From: Caldilineaceae bacterium
GTDB taxonomy: Bacteria > Chloroflexota > Anaerolineae > Caldilineales > Caldilineaceae
Length of the DNA stretch: 53,929 nt
Assembly (NCBI GenBank): GCA_020433455.1
Contig: JAGRCP010000040.1
Coordinates: 1 to 53,929 of the forward strand
Direction of reading: 5' to 3'
A program made the translations under genes and the position numbers. A model generated the notes under the pieces. That model was not told where the DNA came from. It searched no databases and saw only the letters and a program-made list of their open reading frames with translations. Position 1 is the first letter of the stretch. Each line of letters starts with the position of its first letter. Below are positions 1-9,656 of the stretch, piece after piece.

Positions 1-30
1 AAATTATCCCCAATCTTCGGTTACCGCACA

Positions 31-66
31 ACTTGCGACTTGCCCACTTGCGACTTGCGACTTGCC
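31..66. repeat. Heptamer tandem array (ACTTGCG family)
   Basis: Five copies of the 7-base unit ACTTGCG/ACTTGCC lie head to tail, with one extra C between units two and three. The array sits just beyond the 3' end of argG, so it is intergenic. It is one of several 7-base-period arrays of unrelated sequence in this window. Confidence 0.8.
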
Positions 67-81
67 ACCCCGCATCCCCGC

Positions 82-1350
<1,269 letters not shown>

Positions 1351-1413
1351 GAGAGAAGTTTCCTCGTTTAGAATGGAATAAAACGTTGATTGGGTAACTT
1401 TTGAATACAGAAT

Positions 1414-1450
1414 AAAAAAACGCCACGCGGGCGAAATCCCGAGTGACGTT
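1414..1450 (-). terminator. Rho-independent terminator/attenuator in the argG leader
   Basis: On the minus strand the 8-bp stem AACGTCAC/GTGGCGTT (one G-U pair) encloses a second CGGG/CCCG stem and is followed at once by seven T residues. It ends 64 bases before the argG start and no gene lies between it and the upstream promoter region, so it would terminate argG transcripts early unless opened. Together with the two hairpins upstream it looks like an attenuator. The stem and T-run are seen directly; the control function is inferred. Confidence 0.7.
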
Positions 1451-1470
1451 GGGTAGCGGACGGCAGGCCA

Positions 1471-1537
1471 GTTCAAGCGGAACGCCTGGGCGCTCCGAAC
1501 GGTCGCTTATGCAGACACGTGTCCGCTCCCGGCGGAC
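1471..1537 (-). promoter_or_regulatory. Structured argG leader: two hairpins upstream of the attenuator
   Basis: Two further self-complementary elements precede the terminator in the leader. GTCCGC/GCGGAC forms a 6-bp stem with a 5-base loop (1521-1537). A second hairpin (1471-1500) pairs GGAGCGCC with GGCGTTCC inside an outer GTTC/GAAC. A 10-codon reading frame (1507-1539) overlaps the first hairpin, but its AGGAGG lies directly against the ATG, so translation is doubtful and it contains no Arg codon. I do not see the T-box consensus or an obvious known riboswitch class. Confidence 0.5.
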
Positions 1538-1539
1538 AT

Positions 1540-1881
1540 CCTCCTGAACTGAGACATAATGGTATTGATAATCTGTCTGACACAATTTTTGGCAAGTTGA
1601 TATCCAGTACGCAGCAAAGCATAGCCCATCTTGCCCCACGCGTCAAAATCGATTTGGGCGCATTGGCGATGAGACGGCTGAAACGACCCGTCCGTCATCA
1701 AAAGCAGATCCCAATTCTGTTTGAAAACAGGAATGAAACGTCCGGACCGGGATTTTCTCTTCGCTGGCCTAATTCGCATATTCATACTATACTAAAGTTA
1801 CTTTCATCGAAAGAGAAAGCAAAACTTGAGGAATCTCTGGACCAAACAGGGCGCATGAGACAGGAATTCGGGAGAAAATCT
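1540..1881. other. Divergent intergenic region, no gene recognised
   Basis: This stretch separates the argG leader from the plus-strand gene starting at 1882. The reading frame of that gene stays open through here, but the translation has no family resemblance and the good ribosome-binding site lies at 1871. The region should hold the promoters of both divergent units; I see only weak -35/-10 matches and do not assign them. Confidence 0.5.
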
Positions 1882-2811
1882 ATGAAACACCCCTTTGAAG
1901 TAGGCGAAAGCTACCGGAATCGTGACGGCGAGTATGAGGTTATCGATATTACCGACGATATGATGACGCTTGAATACCCTTCAGGAAGGACGATCGAATC
2001 TTCCATCGCGCTCCAGCAGCGAATTTGGCAGAATCTTCAGATCGAGAAGGAGATTAAGAAGGAGAAGAAGTCGGTTGCAAAAAAGCAGCGCGCCCCGTCA
2101 TTGCCTAGCCGCAAGGCCGCATTTAGCGGCTTTGAAGCAGCTGACTTCGGCCAGGTGAAGGGCTCGCACTGGCGCAGCCGCACGGCTTTGGGCGGTGTGT
2201 TGGGCAATCATCTGCGGGATCAAACCCACACGCCCTTTCACTCATGGGCCGTGCCGCGGCGGATTGAGATGCACGTCGCCCGCCCCGACCAGTACGATTA
2301 TCGTTCGTCACAGCCGTGCGTAAAGCTCTTCGTTTACGCTTACGATGAGTTGGCCTTTGGATTTTATATCGAAGCGCCGGAAGCGGAAACGCCCCGAGAA
2401 GAAGTCGAGAAATATCGCCACTGGAAGCGCTTTCAGGACAAGATAACCGGTGACGAGGCCATGCAAAACATGGTTCTGCAGGCCATGGAGGAGCACGACC
2501 TGCAACTGACCGACTATTATCAGAGCGATGCAGAGGGGACGAACTTTGGCGGGGCCCTGGGCGGCGCGTTCCAATTCAGAGAATCTGATCTACGGTGGCG
2601 CAGCCGTTCATCGCGCCAATGGGAAAGCGTTGAGCCGGCCGCGATGTTTGCGCGAATCGGGGCGCTGCCCGGCGATGAGTGGGTGAATCTGCATCTCTTC
2701 GCCGCCGTTCCCCAACCCGAGGCGATAGAGCAGGAAGCCGGAATCATCAACCCGATTCTGGATACTTTGACCGCGCTGATTCCCGTCTATCAAATGACGG
2801 TCGTTAATTGA
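1882..2811 (+). CDS. Conserved-looking protein of unknown function
   Basis: I do not recognise this 309-residue protein. It starts at an ATG with GGAG seven bases upstream. Residues 1-45 form a small basic/acidic domain with the pattern 'VGESYRNRDGEYEVIDITDD', resembling short beta-rich domains that read 'G..Y.NR.GeY.V..I'. A Lys-rich linker follows (residues 50-75), then a mixed alpha/beta region with many Trp and Arg residues. There is no signal peptide or membrane segment, so it is probably cytosolic. It is convergent with the CcmI-like gene. Reading frame and start are secure; function is unknown. Confidence 0.75.
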   Translation: MKHPFEVGESYRNRDGEYEVIDITDDMMTLEYPSGRTIESSIALQQRIWQNLQIEKEIKKEKKSVAKKQRAPSLPSRKAAFSGFEAADFGQVKGSHWRSRTALGGVLGNHLRDQTHTPFHSWAVPRRIEMHVARPDQYDYRSSQPCVKLFVYAYDELAFGFYIEAPEAETPREEVEKYRHWKRFQDKITGDEAMQNMVLQAMEEHDLQLTDYYQSDAEGTNFGGALGGAFQFRESDLRWRSRSSRQWESVEPAAMFARIGALPGDEWVNLHLFAAVPQPEAIEQEAGIINPILDTLTALIPVYQMTVVN

Positions 2812-2844
2812 TAGCGAGGAATTGAGAGGCGGGTAAGGCGCTCG

Positions 2845-3399
2845 TCACTCTTCCCGCAGCCGCGTTCCGCACGCGCGACAGAATCGATCTCCCGGCTCTA
2901 CAGGCGCGCCGCAGTGATGACAAAAAGATGCGCTCCTTTGCATCACAACTTCCTTTGCCCCGCCTGCTTCTGTCGCTTGCTTCGTTGTCGCATCATCTGT
3001 TCCCGCGATCTCCGTTACGCTCGCGGCTGTTGCCGCGGCTGCGTCTGAAACGGGCGCAGCCGCCACCTTGCGACGGGCGGCAATGGCCGCTTCCAATTGC
3101 GTATCCAGATCGCCGGCCCCGGGTGCGATCTGATCGATGCGCTTAAGCAGGCTCAGCGCCTGACCGCGCAGACGCTGGTTGTACTGAGCGTAGTCCTCTG
3201 TATTGAGCTTTCCCGTTTGGTGATCAAACTCAATTTCCTTGATGTTGCTCAGCACCGTATCCTTGCGCGCCAGGAGATCGCCCAACCGGCTGTCATCCGT
3301 GGCGTAGAGCAGGCGCGCCGGCGTAAAGAGCGGCCGGGCCACATAAGCGATAACGGGCAGTGCGATAATCAACCCGATCGCGAGGGATAACCAAGTCAT
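2845..3399 (-). CDS. CcmI-like membrane protein with C-terminal zinc ribbon
   Basis: This 184-residue protein begins with a membrane segment (residues 3-22), followed by a charged helical stretch (residues 40-90: 'LLARKDTVLSNIKEIEFDHQTGKL'), the pattern seen in the N-terminal domain of CcmI/NrfG-type cytochrome c maturation proteins. An Ala-rich linker leads to a C-terminal double CxxC zinc ribbon (CHHCGAP...CRACGTR). It starts 12 bases after the ccmF stop with a strong AGGAGG, so it is surely co-transcribed. The usual CcmI TPR domain, which holds apocytochrome, is absent and a zinc ribbon stands in its place. A role in apocytochrome handling is inferred from context. Confidence 0.75.
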   Translation of the reverse strand: MTWLSLAIGLIIALPVIAYVARPLFTPARLLYATDDSRLGDLLARKDTVLSNIKEIEFDHQTGKLNTEDYAQYNQRLRGQALSLLKRIDQIAPGAGDLDTQLEAAIAARRKVAAAPVSDAAAATAASVTEIAGTDDATTKQATEAGGAKEVVMQRSASFCHHCGAPVEPGDRFCRACGTRLREE

Positions 3400-3411
3400 C
3401 GATGCAGCCTC

Positions 3412-5397
3412 CTATGCCCGTACCGGAACGCCGGCGGGAGCGGGGACGGTTTTTCGTCGGGGATGGGGCCACAAGGCAATGAGCGTCCCCAGTACGATGA
3501 GCACCCCGCCCACCCAAAGCCACAGCGTCAGCGGATTCACGAAGATAGAGAAGGTTGCGCTGTTCTCACTCCAGCCGTTGAGCACCACGTACAGATCCTC
3601 GCTCGGCAATACGTAAATGCCGACTTCACTGGTAGGCATATCGGGATTCTTATCATAGACATTGCGTTGGGGACTGACCGTACGCAACAGCCTGGCCCCG
3701 TCATCTGCGAAAATGGAGACGTAAGCCCGATATTCAACCCGATTGTCCTGATGCTCGGCGCTGAGACCGTTGTAGGTGAAGCGATAGCCGGCCAAATCTG
3801 CGCTCTCTCCCTGCGCCAGGGTGACGTTGGTAGTTTGGACGTAAAACTGATTGCCGATAACGGCCGCGCCGATCAGGACAATGCCCAGATGAACAATATA
3901 GCCACCATAACGCTGACCGTTGCGGCGCATGAGTTGCCACGTTGCTGTAAACGGATTCTCGCCCGTAGCGGCCCGTCGAGCCAATACGCCCCGCAAAAAC
4001 TCCTGAACAATGGTCGCCGTGACAAAGAGACAGGCTGTCAGACCCATCATAGGATAAAACTGCTTGCTTACCAGCAGCCAATAAACAAGGGCAAAGAGAA
4101 GGGAGAGCAACAGCGGCCAGGTAAATTGTTCGCGCAGTTTGTTGGCGCTGGTACGCCGCCATCCCAGCAGCGGTCCGATTCCCATCATGACAAAAAGCAG
4201 CAGGAAGAGGGGACCCGTCACTTTGTTAAACCAGGGGGCGGCTACGCTAATGCGCTGGCCGGTGATGATCTCGCTGAACATGGGAAAAAACGTGCCCCAG
4301 AGCACGGCAAAAGCAATCCCCGTGAAGAGCCAGTTGTTGGCCAGAAACGCAGCTTCCCGGCTAAGAACCGAGTCCATGGCGCTTTCGCTGCGCAGAAGCG
4401 GCATGCGATCAAAGAGCAGCCAGATAAAGCTGAAAATGATGAGAATGAGGAAGCCCAAAAAGTACGGCCCCACATCACTCTGGGCAAAGCTGTGAACGCT
4501 CTCCAGGATGCCGCTGCGGGTGGTAAAGGTGCCCAGAATGACCAACACATAGGTCAGCCAGACCAGGACCATATTCCATACTTTGAGCATCCCCCGCCGT
4601 TCCTGGATGATGATGCTGTGGAGGAAGGCGGTCGCCGTGAGCCAGGGCAGAAAGCTTGCGTTCTCCACGGGATCCCACGCCCAGTAGCCGCCCCAGCCAA
4701 GTTCCATGTAGGCCCACTGACTGCCCATAATAATGCCCGCGGAAAGGAACATCCACGGGATCAGCGTCCAACGGCGTACGATGCGCACCCAGTTGTTGCC
4801 CAGCTTTTTGCTCAGGAGAGAAGCCACAGCAAAAGCGAAGGGCACCGTCAACCCCACCCATCCCATGTAGAGCATGATCGGATGGATGACCATCCAGTAA
4901 TTTTGCAGCAGGGGATTGAGCCCTTGTCCGTCTGCCGGACGAAATTCGTATTGCTCAAAGGGATGGACGCTGAAGACCAGCAGCACCAGAAAGAAGAAGC
5001 TGGTGATAAGAAGCGTCGCGTTGACGAAGGGCATGAGCGCAGCCTGCCGGGTACGGAAAGTCAGGGCCACGGCCACACTGTAGCCGCTAAGGAGGAGCGT
5101 CCAGAAAAGAAGGCTGCCCGCCTGCCCGCCCCACAGCGCGGAAAATTTATAGAAAAGGGGCAGCGCACGCTCCGAATGGTTCCAGACGTAGGCGAGTTGG
5201 AACTGATCGGCCAGCAGTCCATACCAGAGAATGACGGCCGCAGCCAGCACCAGACCGGCCACAGCATAGACGGCGTGAAAGCTGCTTGCCGCCAAATTGG
5301 CTGATCGCGTCCGCCCGCCCCAATAGCCGACCACTGTACCGAAAAAGGAGACAACCAGCGCGATAACGAGCAGCAGAGAACCAATGTGAAAGATCAT
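3412..5397 (-). CDS. ccmF: Cytochrome c maturation haem lyase CcmF
   Basis: A 661-residue polytopic membrane protein of the CcmF/NrfE family, which transfers haem from the chaperone CcmE to apocytochrome c on the outer face of the membrane. The tryptophan-rich WWD haem-handling motif is intact ([18 protein letters not shown], about residues 220-240). Around fifteen hydrophobic segments are visible and a soluble domain lies near residues 540-620. Length matches the family. It sits between the CcmG-type thioredoxin (141 bases upstream) and the CcmI-like gene. CcmA-E are not in the window, so the rest of the system must be elsewhere. Confidence 0.95.
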   Translation of the reverse strand: MIFHIGSLLLVIALVVSFFGTVVGYWGGRTRSANLAASSFHAVYAVAGLVLAAAVILWYGLLADQFQLAYVWNHSERALPLFYKFSALWGGQAGSLLFWTLLLSGYSVAVALTFRTRQAALMPFVNATLLITSFFFLVLLVFSVHPFEQYEFRPADGQGLNPLLQNYWMVIHPIMLYMGWVGLTVPFAFAVASLLSKKLGNNWVRIVRRWTLIPWMFLSAGIIMGSQWAYMELGWGGYWAWDPVENASFLPWLTATAFLHSIIIQERRGMLKVWNMVLVWLTYVLVILGTFTTRSGILESVHSFAQSDVGPYFLGFLILIIFSFIWLLFDRMPLLRSESAMDSVLSREAAFLANNWLFTGIAFAVLWGTFFPMFSEIITGQRISVAAPWFNKVTGPLFLLLFVMMGIGPLLGWRRTSANKLREQFTWPLLLSLLFALVYWLLVSKQFYPMMGLTACLFVTATIVQEFLRGVLARRAATGENPFTATWQLMRRNGQRYGGYIVHLGIVLIGAAVIGNQFYVQTTNVTLAQGESADLAGYRFTYNGLSAEHQDNRVEYRAYVSIFADDGARLLRTVSPQRNVYDKNPDMPTSEVGIYVLPSEDLYVVLNGWSENSATFSIFVNPLTLWLWVGGVLIVLGTLIALWPHPRRKTVPAPAGVPVRA

Positions 5398-5538
5398 AAA
5401 ATCCTCAAATCTTATCTGATCGGCTATTAACCAAGGCCAGTGAAATTATAAATGCGGTCCAACCGGATTCCTTGTGATTGACTGATGGAGCAATACGTGA
5501 ATATTTGATACGTGACGGTGCGTCATAAATATCTGTAC

Positions 5539-6147
5539 TCACGGCCGGATTTCATCAAGGCGCCGATCCAGATCGGCTTGGCTTACGATGGGACCGATGA
5601 CCTGGCTCTGAATCTTGCCGTCCGGGCTGATGAAGAAAGTCTCAGGCACGCCCTTGATGCCGTATGAGCGGGCAGCCTGACTTTGTATATCCGCGCCGTT
5701 CGGGTAGGTAATGTCATATTCGGCCATGTACTTCAGCGCGGCGTGCTCCTGGTCCAGATAATCCAGACCGATGAAAGTAATGCCGTTGTTCTGCTCCCGC
5801 CGCCAGGTCTGCTCCAGCAAATCGGCCTCTGCACGGCACGGATCGCACCAGCTGGCCCAAAAATTGAGCACCACGCCCTGGCCCGCTAAGTCAGCCAAGC
5901 TGATGGCCTCGCCGTCGAAGGTGGTAAATTCGAAATCGGGCGCCATGCCGCTGGCCCGCTGCTGGGAGACATTCTGGCGCTGTAGGCCCAGAACCAAAAA
6001 GGCGACAAAAGCAAGCAGCACACCCACAATAATGAGCCGCCACATGGCCATCCGCCGCTGGTGTGCGGCCTTCTCCGGGGTAAGGACGTCTTCTGCCGGG
6101 GCGTGGGAAACGGCCGGCTGTTCATCGAGTCGGGTCATCTCAGTCAT
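5539..6147 (-). CDS. ccmG: CcmG/DsbE-type membrane-anchored thioredoxin
   Basis: This protein keeps apocytochrome c haem-binding cysteines reduced before haem attachment. It has a cytoplasmic tail, one membrane anchor (about residues 36-54) and an extracytoplasmic thioredoxin fold with the redox motif WASWCDPC (Cys101 and Cys104) and the cis-proline region '[11 protein letters not shown]'. I choose the ATG ending at 6147 (202 residues): it overlaps the ccmH stop codon and has AGGAG ten bases upstream; the longer open frame only reads through ccmH. The overlap implies translational coupling. A general TlpA/ResA role is the alternative, but position between ccmH and ccmF makes CcmG the better call. 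Confidence 0.9.
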   Translation of the reverse strand: MTEMTRLDEQPAVSHAPAEDVLTPEKAAHQRRMAMWRLIIVGVLLAFVAFLVLGLQRQNVSQQRASGMAPDFEFTTFDGEAISLADLAGQGVVLNFWASWCDPCRAEADLLEQTWRREQNNGITFIGLDYLDQEHAALKYMAEYDITYPNGADIQSQAARSYGIKGVPETFFISPDGKIQSQVIGPIVSQADLDRRLDEIRP

Positions 6148-6628
6148 GGCGGGCCAACTCCTCATCCAGGCGCCGGGCATAGTCGTCATCCGGCACTGGA
6201 CGTTCGCTGGACGCTACTGGAGCCGGGCGGATATCCTGCATCATGCTGCGACCGCGGGTAAGAACAAAGAGGCCGCCCCCCAGGAGCACAGCAACGGGCA
6301 GAATCCATGCCAGCAGGTTAAAGCCGCTCCGGGGCGGTTCGCCCAACACCTGGGGACCGTACTGGGTGACAAAATAACTTTTGATACTCTCCGTATCATC
6401 GCCCGCGGCCAGTTTGATCGCAATTTCGTCCTTCATCTGATCGCAGGCTTTTAGCTCGCAGCCGTCCAGACGCACGCCCGAACAGAGGGGGCACCAAAGC
6501 TCACGCGCCACTTCGTTGACTTGATCGGCCGTGACGGTTGACGCGTCCTGTGCGTAGAGGGGTTGGCCCAGAGCCAGAAAGACAAAGAGCAGCAGGGTAA
6601 GGCGGAGCAGGTGAATTACTCGATTCAT
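6140..6628 (-). CDS. ccmH: Cytochrome c maturation protein CcmH/NrfF
   Basis: A 162-residue secreted and membrane-anchored redox protein that works with CcmG and CcmF to present reduced apocytochrome to the haem lyase. A signal peptide is clear ([21 protein letters not shown]); the redox motif is CPLC; a single C-terminal membrane segment follows ([19 protein letters not shown]). Downstream of CPLC lie two more cysteines in the pattern '[11 protein letters not shown]', which classical CcmH proteins lack. The start is the ATG ending at 6628, directly before the signal peptide. It is the first ccm gene and lies 69 bases after the yqeC-mocA fusion on the same strand. Confidence 0.92.
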   Translation of the reverse strand: MNRVIHLLRLTLLLFVFLALGQPLYAQDASTVTADQVNEVARELWCPLCSGVRLDGCELKACDQMKDEIAIKLAAGDDTESIKSYFVTQYGPQVLGEPPRSGFNLLAWILPVAVLLGGGLFVLTRGRSMMQDIRPAPVASSERPVPDDDYARRLDEELARHD

Positions 6629-6697
6629 ATCGTTTGCATCTCGTGAAAATCGAAACAGAGTGACAGATCGAACACAGGCAAACAAGAGTAGCCAAAA

Positions 6698-8176
6698 TTA
6701 TAGCACAACCACATCATCTGGGCAGTCCCAGTCGCGCAGTCGTTCGGCGTCAAGCGTGATGGACGCGACAAGATCGGCATGACGACGCAGCAGCCCGCGC
6801 CCGCCCACGTCGCCGGTCAGCTTGATCAGTTCCGGCCAGTATGCCCGATCAAAGAGCGCTGGCGCGCCCCGCAGTTCTCCATTCGCGCGGGGCGCAGCCA
6901 GCCCGGCCCCGCCCTCCCACAGGCGGATCAGGCCGCGCAGGAGCCATGCCGGCGCAAAGGGTTGATCGACGGGGAGGAAGACGGCGGCGCGTGTTGTTCC
7001 CTCCATACGCGTGAATTCCCACGGAAATTCGCCTGCGGATTCTGTCAGAGGCAGGTCCGGCGAGCTTCCGCTGGGAGATCCGCGCCGGACGATATGGGCC
7101 AGGCCGGCCGCTACGCTGGAAGCCTGTCCGCTGGGCCAGCGGGGATTGTGGACGATGTCCACTCGTTCAGTATGCAGCAAGCCGTAATCCGCCAGCGCAG
7201 CCGTTACTTCCGCCTGATACGCGCCCAAAACCACCGCCACCCAATCGGCGCCGCCCGCCAGCGCAGTCTCCACGGCCCGCACCACGAGCGGGACGCCGGC
7301 CAGCGTAAGCAACTGCTTGGGACGCCCCATGCGTGCGCTCTCCCCCGCGGCCAGAATGACCGCGGCCACCGGCCCGTGTCGGCTGTTGACAGGATAATCG
7401 CCTTCCGTCTGCAGATGGGTCAACATGCTCTCCGCCCCGCTTGCCGTCAAGGCATCAGCCATGAGGCGGCCTACAGCCCGGCGTGGCGACGTATCGGCCT
7501 TGTTGAGGAGAAAAATGCGTCGGGTCCCCTGGACGCGACCTTTATCGCCGCCCGCGGGATGCAGGAGGAGGCGTGCGGCCTGCTCAGGCGTCAAGCGTGC
7601 GCTATCATCGTCAGGCAAATTGAGAAGCCGGCGCATGATTTCAGGTCGATGGAGACGGCCGGCGGCAAGCGGCTGACCAACGCTATCCAGCCCCAGAACG
7701 GGGACCAGCAGCGTGGTTGAAGCGGGGACGACCGGCTCATGTTCGGCGGGCGCTTTGGCCGGCAGCATGTGGCTGCCGTCGGCCTCAACGAGGATAGCGC
7801 CCAAGCCCAGGTCGGCTGCGCACGCGGCCAGGCGATCTACGACATGGGGCGCAACGCCGGCCCGCTTATGCACCGGTCCTTGCTCGATGGTCTCCCGCCC
7901 AATGAGAAGAACCTGGCCATGTGCGTCCAGCGCTCTGCGCAATGCTTCCTCGGGCAACTCGCCGGCCGGGGCGGAAACCACCGCCGGCGCCTGGCGGATC
8001 TGCGTTTCGGCCATGCGCGTCGTGGTCGTGGTGACGACGCGCCGGCCTGCCGCCTGTAACTCAGTGGTCAGGCGGAAGAGCGCGCTGCTCTTGCCGCCCG
8101 CGCCCGTAAACGCGACGACTTCCGGTCGCCCCTCGTCCGGCTGTATACCAAGCGCTTGGGCCAGCAGCATGGCCAT
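6698..8176 (-). CDS. YqeC-MocA fusion: molybdenum/selenium cofactor protein
   Basis: Two domains are joined in 492 residues. Residues 1-250 match the YqeC family found with selenium-dependent molybdenum hydroxylases and carry the nucleotide-binding loop FTGAGGKSSALF. Residues 270-492 are a MobA/MocA-like nucleotidyltransferase (VILAAGESARMGRPKQLL), the type that adds CMP or GMP to molybdopterin. The start lies one base after the npdG stop codon, so the pair is tightly coupled. About residues 360-390 hold a Ser/Pro/Glu-rich stretch ('SPSGSSPDLPLTESAGEF') that looks inserted between the usual 'GL..I' and 'FLPVDQP' motifs. No molybdenum hydroxylase gene is in the window. Confidence 0.88.
   Translation of the reverse strand: MAMLLAQALGIQPDEGRPEVVAFTGAGGKSSALFRLTTELQAAGRRVVTTTTTRMAETQIRQAPAVVSAPAGELPEEALRRALDAHGQVLLIGRETIEQGPVHKRAGVAPHVVDRLAACAADLGLGAILVEADGSHMLPAKAPAEHEPVVPASTTLLVPVLGLDSVGQPLAAGRLHRPEIMRRLLNLPDDDSARLTPEQAARLLLHPAGGDKGRVQGTRRIFLLNKADTSPRRAVGRLMADALTASGAESMLTHLQTEGDYPVNSRHGPVAAVILAAGESARMGRPKQLLTLAGVPLVVRAVETALAGGADWVAVVLGAYQAEVTAALADYGLLHTERVDIVHNPRWPSGQASSVAAGLAHIVRRGSPSGSSPDLPLTESAGEFPWEFTRMEGTTRAAVFLPVDQPFAPAWLLRGLIRLWEGGAGLAAPRANGELRGAPALFDRAYWPELIKLTGDVGGRGLLRRHADLVASITLDAERLRDWDCPDDVVVL
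7020..7085. other. Probable in-frame insertion within the MocA domain
   Basis: The DNA here encodes a roughly 25-30 residue low-similarity segment between two conserved parts of the nucleotidyltransferase domain. It is bounded by the partly self-complementary TCCGGCG and CGCCGGA. It keeps the frame open. I read it as an inserted small element or an expanded loop, judging from family motif spacing only. Confidence 0.35.
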
Positions 8177-8177
8177 G

Positions 8178-8849
8178 CTACGACCGGGGAATACCGGTAA
8201 TGCGGATGCCGCTGCCCTTGACCTTGTTGCGGATGTTGATGCCGATGAGCAGGGCAGTCAGACCTTCGATAACCGAGGCGTTGGTCAGCGGCCCGGCATC
8301 AACGGCAAAGAAGCCCGCAGCCTGAGCAAGCTCCGCCGCGACGGCCTTGGCCTCTTTGTCATCCCCGGCAATAAGGACGTCGCAATTCGGCTCCCACGCC
8401 AAATCAAACAGATGGGTGGCGGAGATGTTCTGGAATGCAGCAACGACGCGCACGTTTTCCCCCAATTGCGCTTGGGCCTCGGCTGCGGCCGATCCCGCTT
8501 CCGGCTGCCAGACGACGGAAACCTTGGGCGGTTTCAACGGTACGCAAACGGTGACGACGACCTTATCCCGGCTTGCGTCGGCAATCTGCGCAATGGTGCC
8601 TTCTTGCGCGCTGTAGGGTACGCTGAGGACGATGATGTCGCCCGCGGCCGCGGCGGGGCCGTTCTCCAGGCCGGTAAGGAGGGCGCTGCCGGAAGGCAGT
8701 TGCCCGGCCAGTTCTTCGCCGCGGGCCGCGGCTTTTTCTGCACTGCGGCTGCCGATAACCACGGGATAACCGGCCGCGGCCCAGCGTACGGCCAGGCCCG
8801 AACCTTCTGCGCCCGTCCCGCCGATAAGTGCAATAGTGGGTTTTGTCAT
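8178..8849 (-). CDS. npdG: NADPH-dependent F420 reductase
   Basis: A 223-residue enzyme that moves hydride between coenzyme F420 and NADP. The N-terminal Rossmann motif is IALIGGTGAEGSGLA, followed by GSRSAEKAA, typical of the F420-NADP oxidoreductase family, with 'DVLIAGDDKEAK' and 'VIEGLTALLIGIN' further on. I choose the ATG ending at 8849, which has GGAG eight bases upstream; the longer frame adds 21 unrelated residues. It lies in the B12 gene string, before yqeC-mocA. It implies that the organism makes or uses F420. Confidence 0.9.
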   Translation of the reverse strand: MTKPTIALIGGTGAEGSGLAVRWAAAGYPVVIGSRSAEKAAARGEELAGQLPSGSALLTGLENGPAAAAGDIIVLSVPYSAQEGTIAQIADASRDKVVVTVCVPLKPPKVSVVWQPEAGSAAAEAQAQLGENVRVVAAFQNISATHLFDLAWEPNCDVLIAGDDKEAKAVAAELAQAAGFFAVDAGPLTNASVIEGLTALLIGINIRNKVKGSGIRITGIPRS

Positions 8850-8891
8850 AGTTGTTGCTCCGAATCTGGGTTGGAACTTCATCTGCTGGGG

Positions 8892-8965
8892 ACCGACGCC
8901 CGGGATCGTCAAACGTCGGTTTGGCGTTGTCGCCGGACTGGAGTCCGGCGCTCCCGGGACAAGGC
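8892..8965. repeat. Intergenic palindromic repeat, GCCGGACT/AGTCCGGC type
   Basis: A perfect 8-bp inverted repeat with a 2-base centre, GCCGGACTGGAGTCCGGC (8932-8949), follows a 7-bp inverted repeat ACCGACG/CGTCGGT. The core 'CTGGAGTCCGGCG' recurs at 49665-49678, so this is a dispersed repeat family. It lies between the adenosyltransferase and npdG genes. Confidence 0.7.
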
Positions 8966-8969
8966 CGTT

Positions 8970-9533
8970 TTACGCGCCGGGCTGCCAGAGAGGCTCAGCC
9001 ACGCCCTGCACGTGATTCTCATAGCGGGCCATGACGAAAAGCGCATCCGAAAGGCGGTTGAGATAGGCGATCACGTGCCGACCGACGGCTTCTTCCCGCG
9101 CCAAGGTAGCCGCCTCGCGCTCGGCCCGGCGACAAACGGTGCGCGCGACGTGAAGTTGGGCCGCGCCCATACAGCCGCCGGGTAAAATAAAATTGTCCAG
9201 CGAACCGACGACAGCTTGCAATTCGTCCATCAGCGCCTCCAGCGCGGCAACGTGGCGCGCCTCGATCTGGGGGATGCTGTACCTGGTTTTGTCTTCTTCG
9301 ATAAAGCAGAGGTCCGAGCCCAAATCAAAGAGCTGATTCTGAATGGCAGACAATTCCATCGTCAACCGCTCGCTCATGCCTGCGGCCAACGCAACGCCGA
9401 TCTGGGAATTGAGTTCATCCACCGCACCGTAGACCTGAACGCGCAGGTGGCCCTTGGCAACCCGCTGGCCGCCGCCCAATGCAGTCGTCCCTGCATCGCC
9501 GGTTTTGGTATAAATTTTGGTTAGTCTCGGCAT
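8970..9533 (-). CDS. PduO-type cob(I)alamin adenosyltransferase
   Basis: A 187-residue enzyme that uses ATP to attach the adenosyl group to cob(I)alamin, giving adenosylcobalamin. The N-terminal ATP-binding motif ([20 protein letters not shown]), the '[10 protein letters not shown]' helix and the '[10 protein letters not shown]' motif of the PduO/MMAB family are all present. The start follows a strong AAAGGAGG. It is downstream of the ECF transporter genes and of the adenosylcobalamin riboswitch, so its product is the ligand that would switch the operon off. Confidence 0.95.
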   Translation of the reverse strand: MPRLTKIYTKTGDAGTTALGGGQRVAKGHLRVQVYGAVDELNSQIGVALAAGMSERLTMELSAIQNQLFDLGSDLCFIEEDKTRYSIPQIEARHVAALEALMDELQAVVGSLDNFILPGGCMGAAQLHVARTVCRRAEREAATLAREEAVGRHVIAYLNRLSDALFVMARYENHVQGVAEPLWQPGA

Positions 9534-9550
9534 AGGAGCCTCCTTTAAAT

Positions 9551-9656
9551 ACAAAATGAGAAACGAGAAATCAGGAATGAGGAATGCGTGATTTTGCGGT
9601 GCATGCGTTGTCTTGGAACCTGATTAGACCATTTCTTATTTCTCATTTCTGATTCT
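9551..9656. repeat. Inverted pair of GAAATCA-type heptamer arrays after ecfA
   Basis: The left array (9551-9586) reads AAATGAG/AAACGAG/AAATCAG/GAATGAG in 7-base steps; the right array (9631-9656) is the same family inverted. Together they can fold back with a loop of about 45 bases. The right array encodes the last residues (ENQK) and the stop codon of ecfA. A sister pair lies at 11275-11375. Confidence 0.75.

Noticed and set aside
31-66. CRISPR array
   Set aside because: The 7-base units are contiguous with no spacers; no cas gene is in the window.
1351-1560. T-box riboswitch upstream of argG
   Set aside because: There is a terminator, but the conserved T-box sequence and specifier stem are not visible.
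1519-1881. Upstream extension of the 1882 gene
   Set aside because: The frame is open but has no ribosome-binding site, reads through the argG leader structures and does not resemble protein sequence.
3463-5304. A 613-codon open frame antisense to ccmF
   Set aside because: Its translation is rich in His, Gln and Pro with no family resemblance and it lies exactly opposite a clear CcmF gene; it is a GC-driven shadow. Similar long shadows at 44414-45538, 34.7 kb and 36.9 kb were rejected for the same reason.
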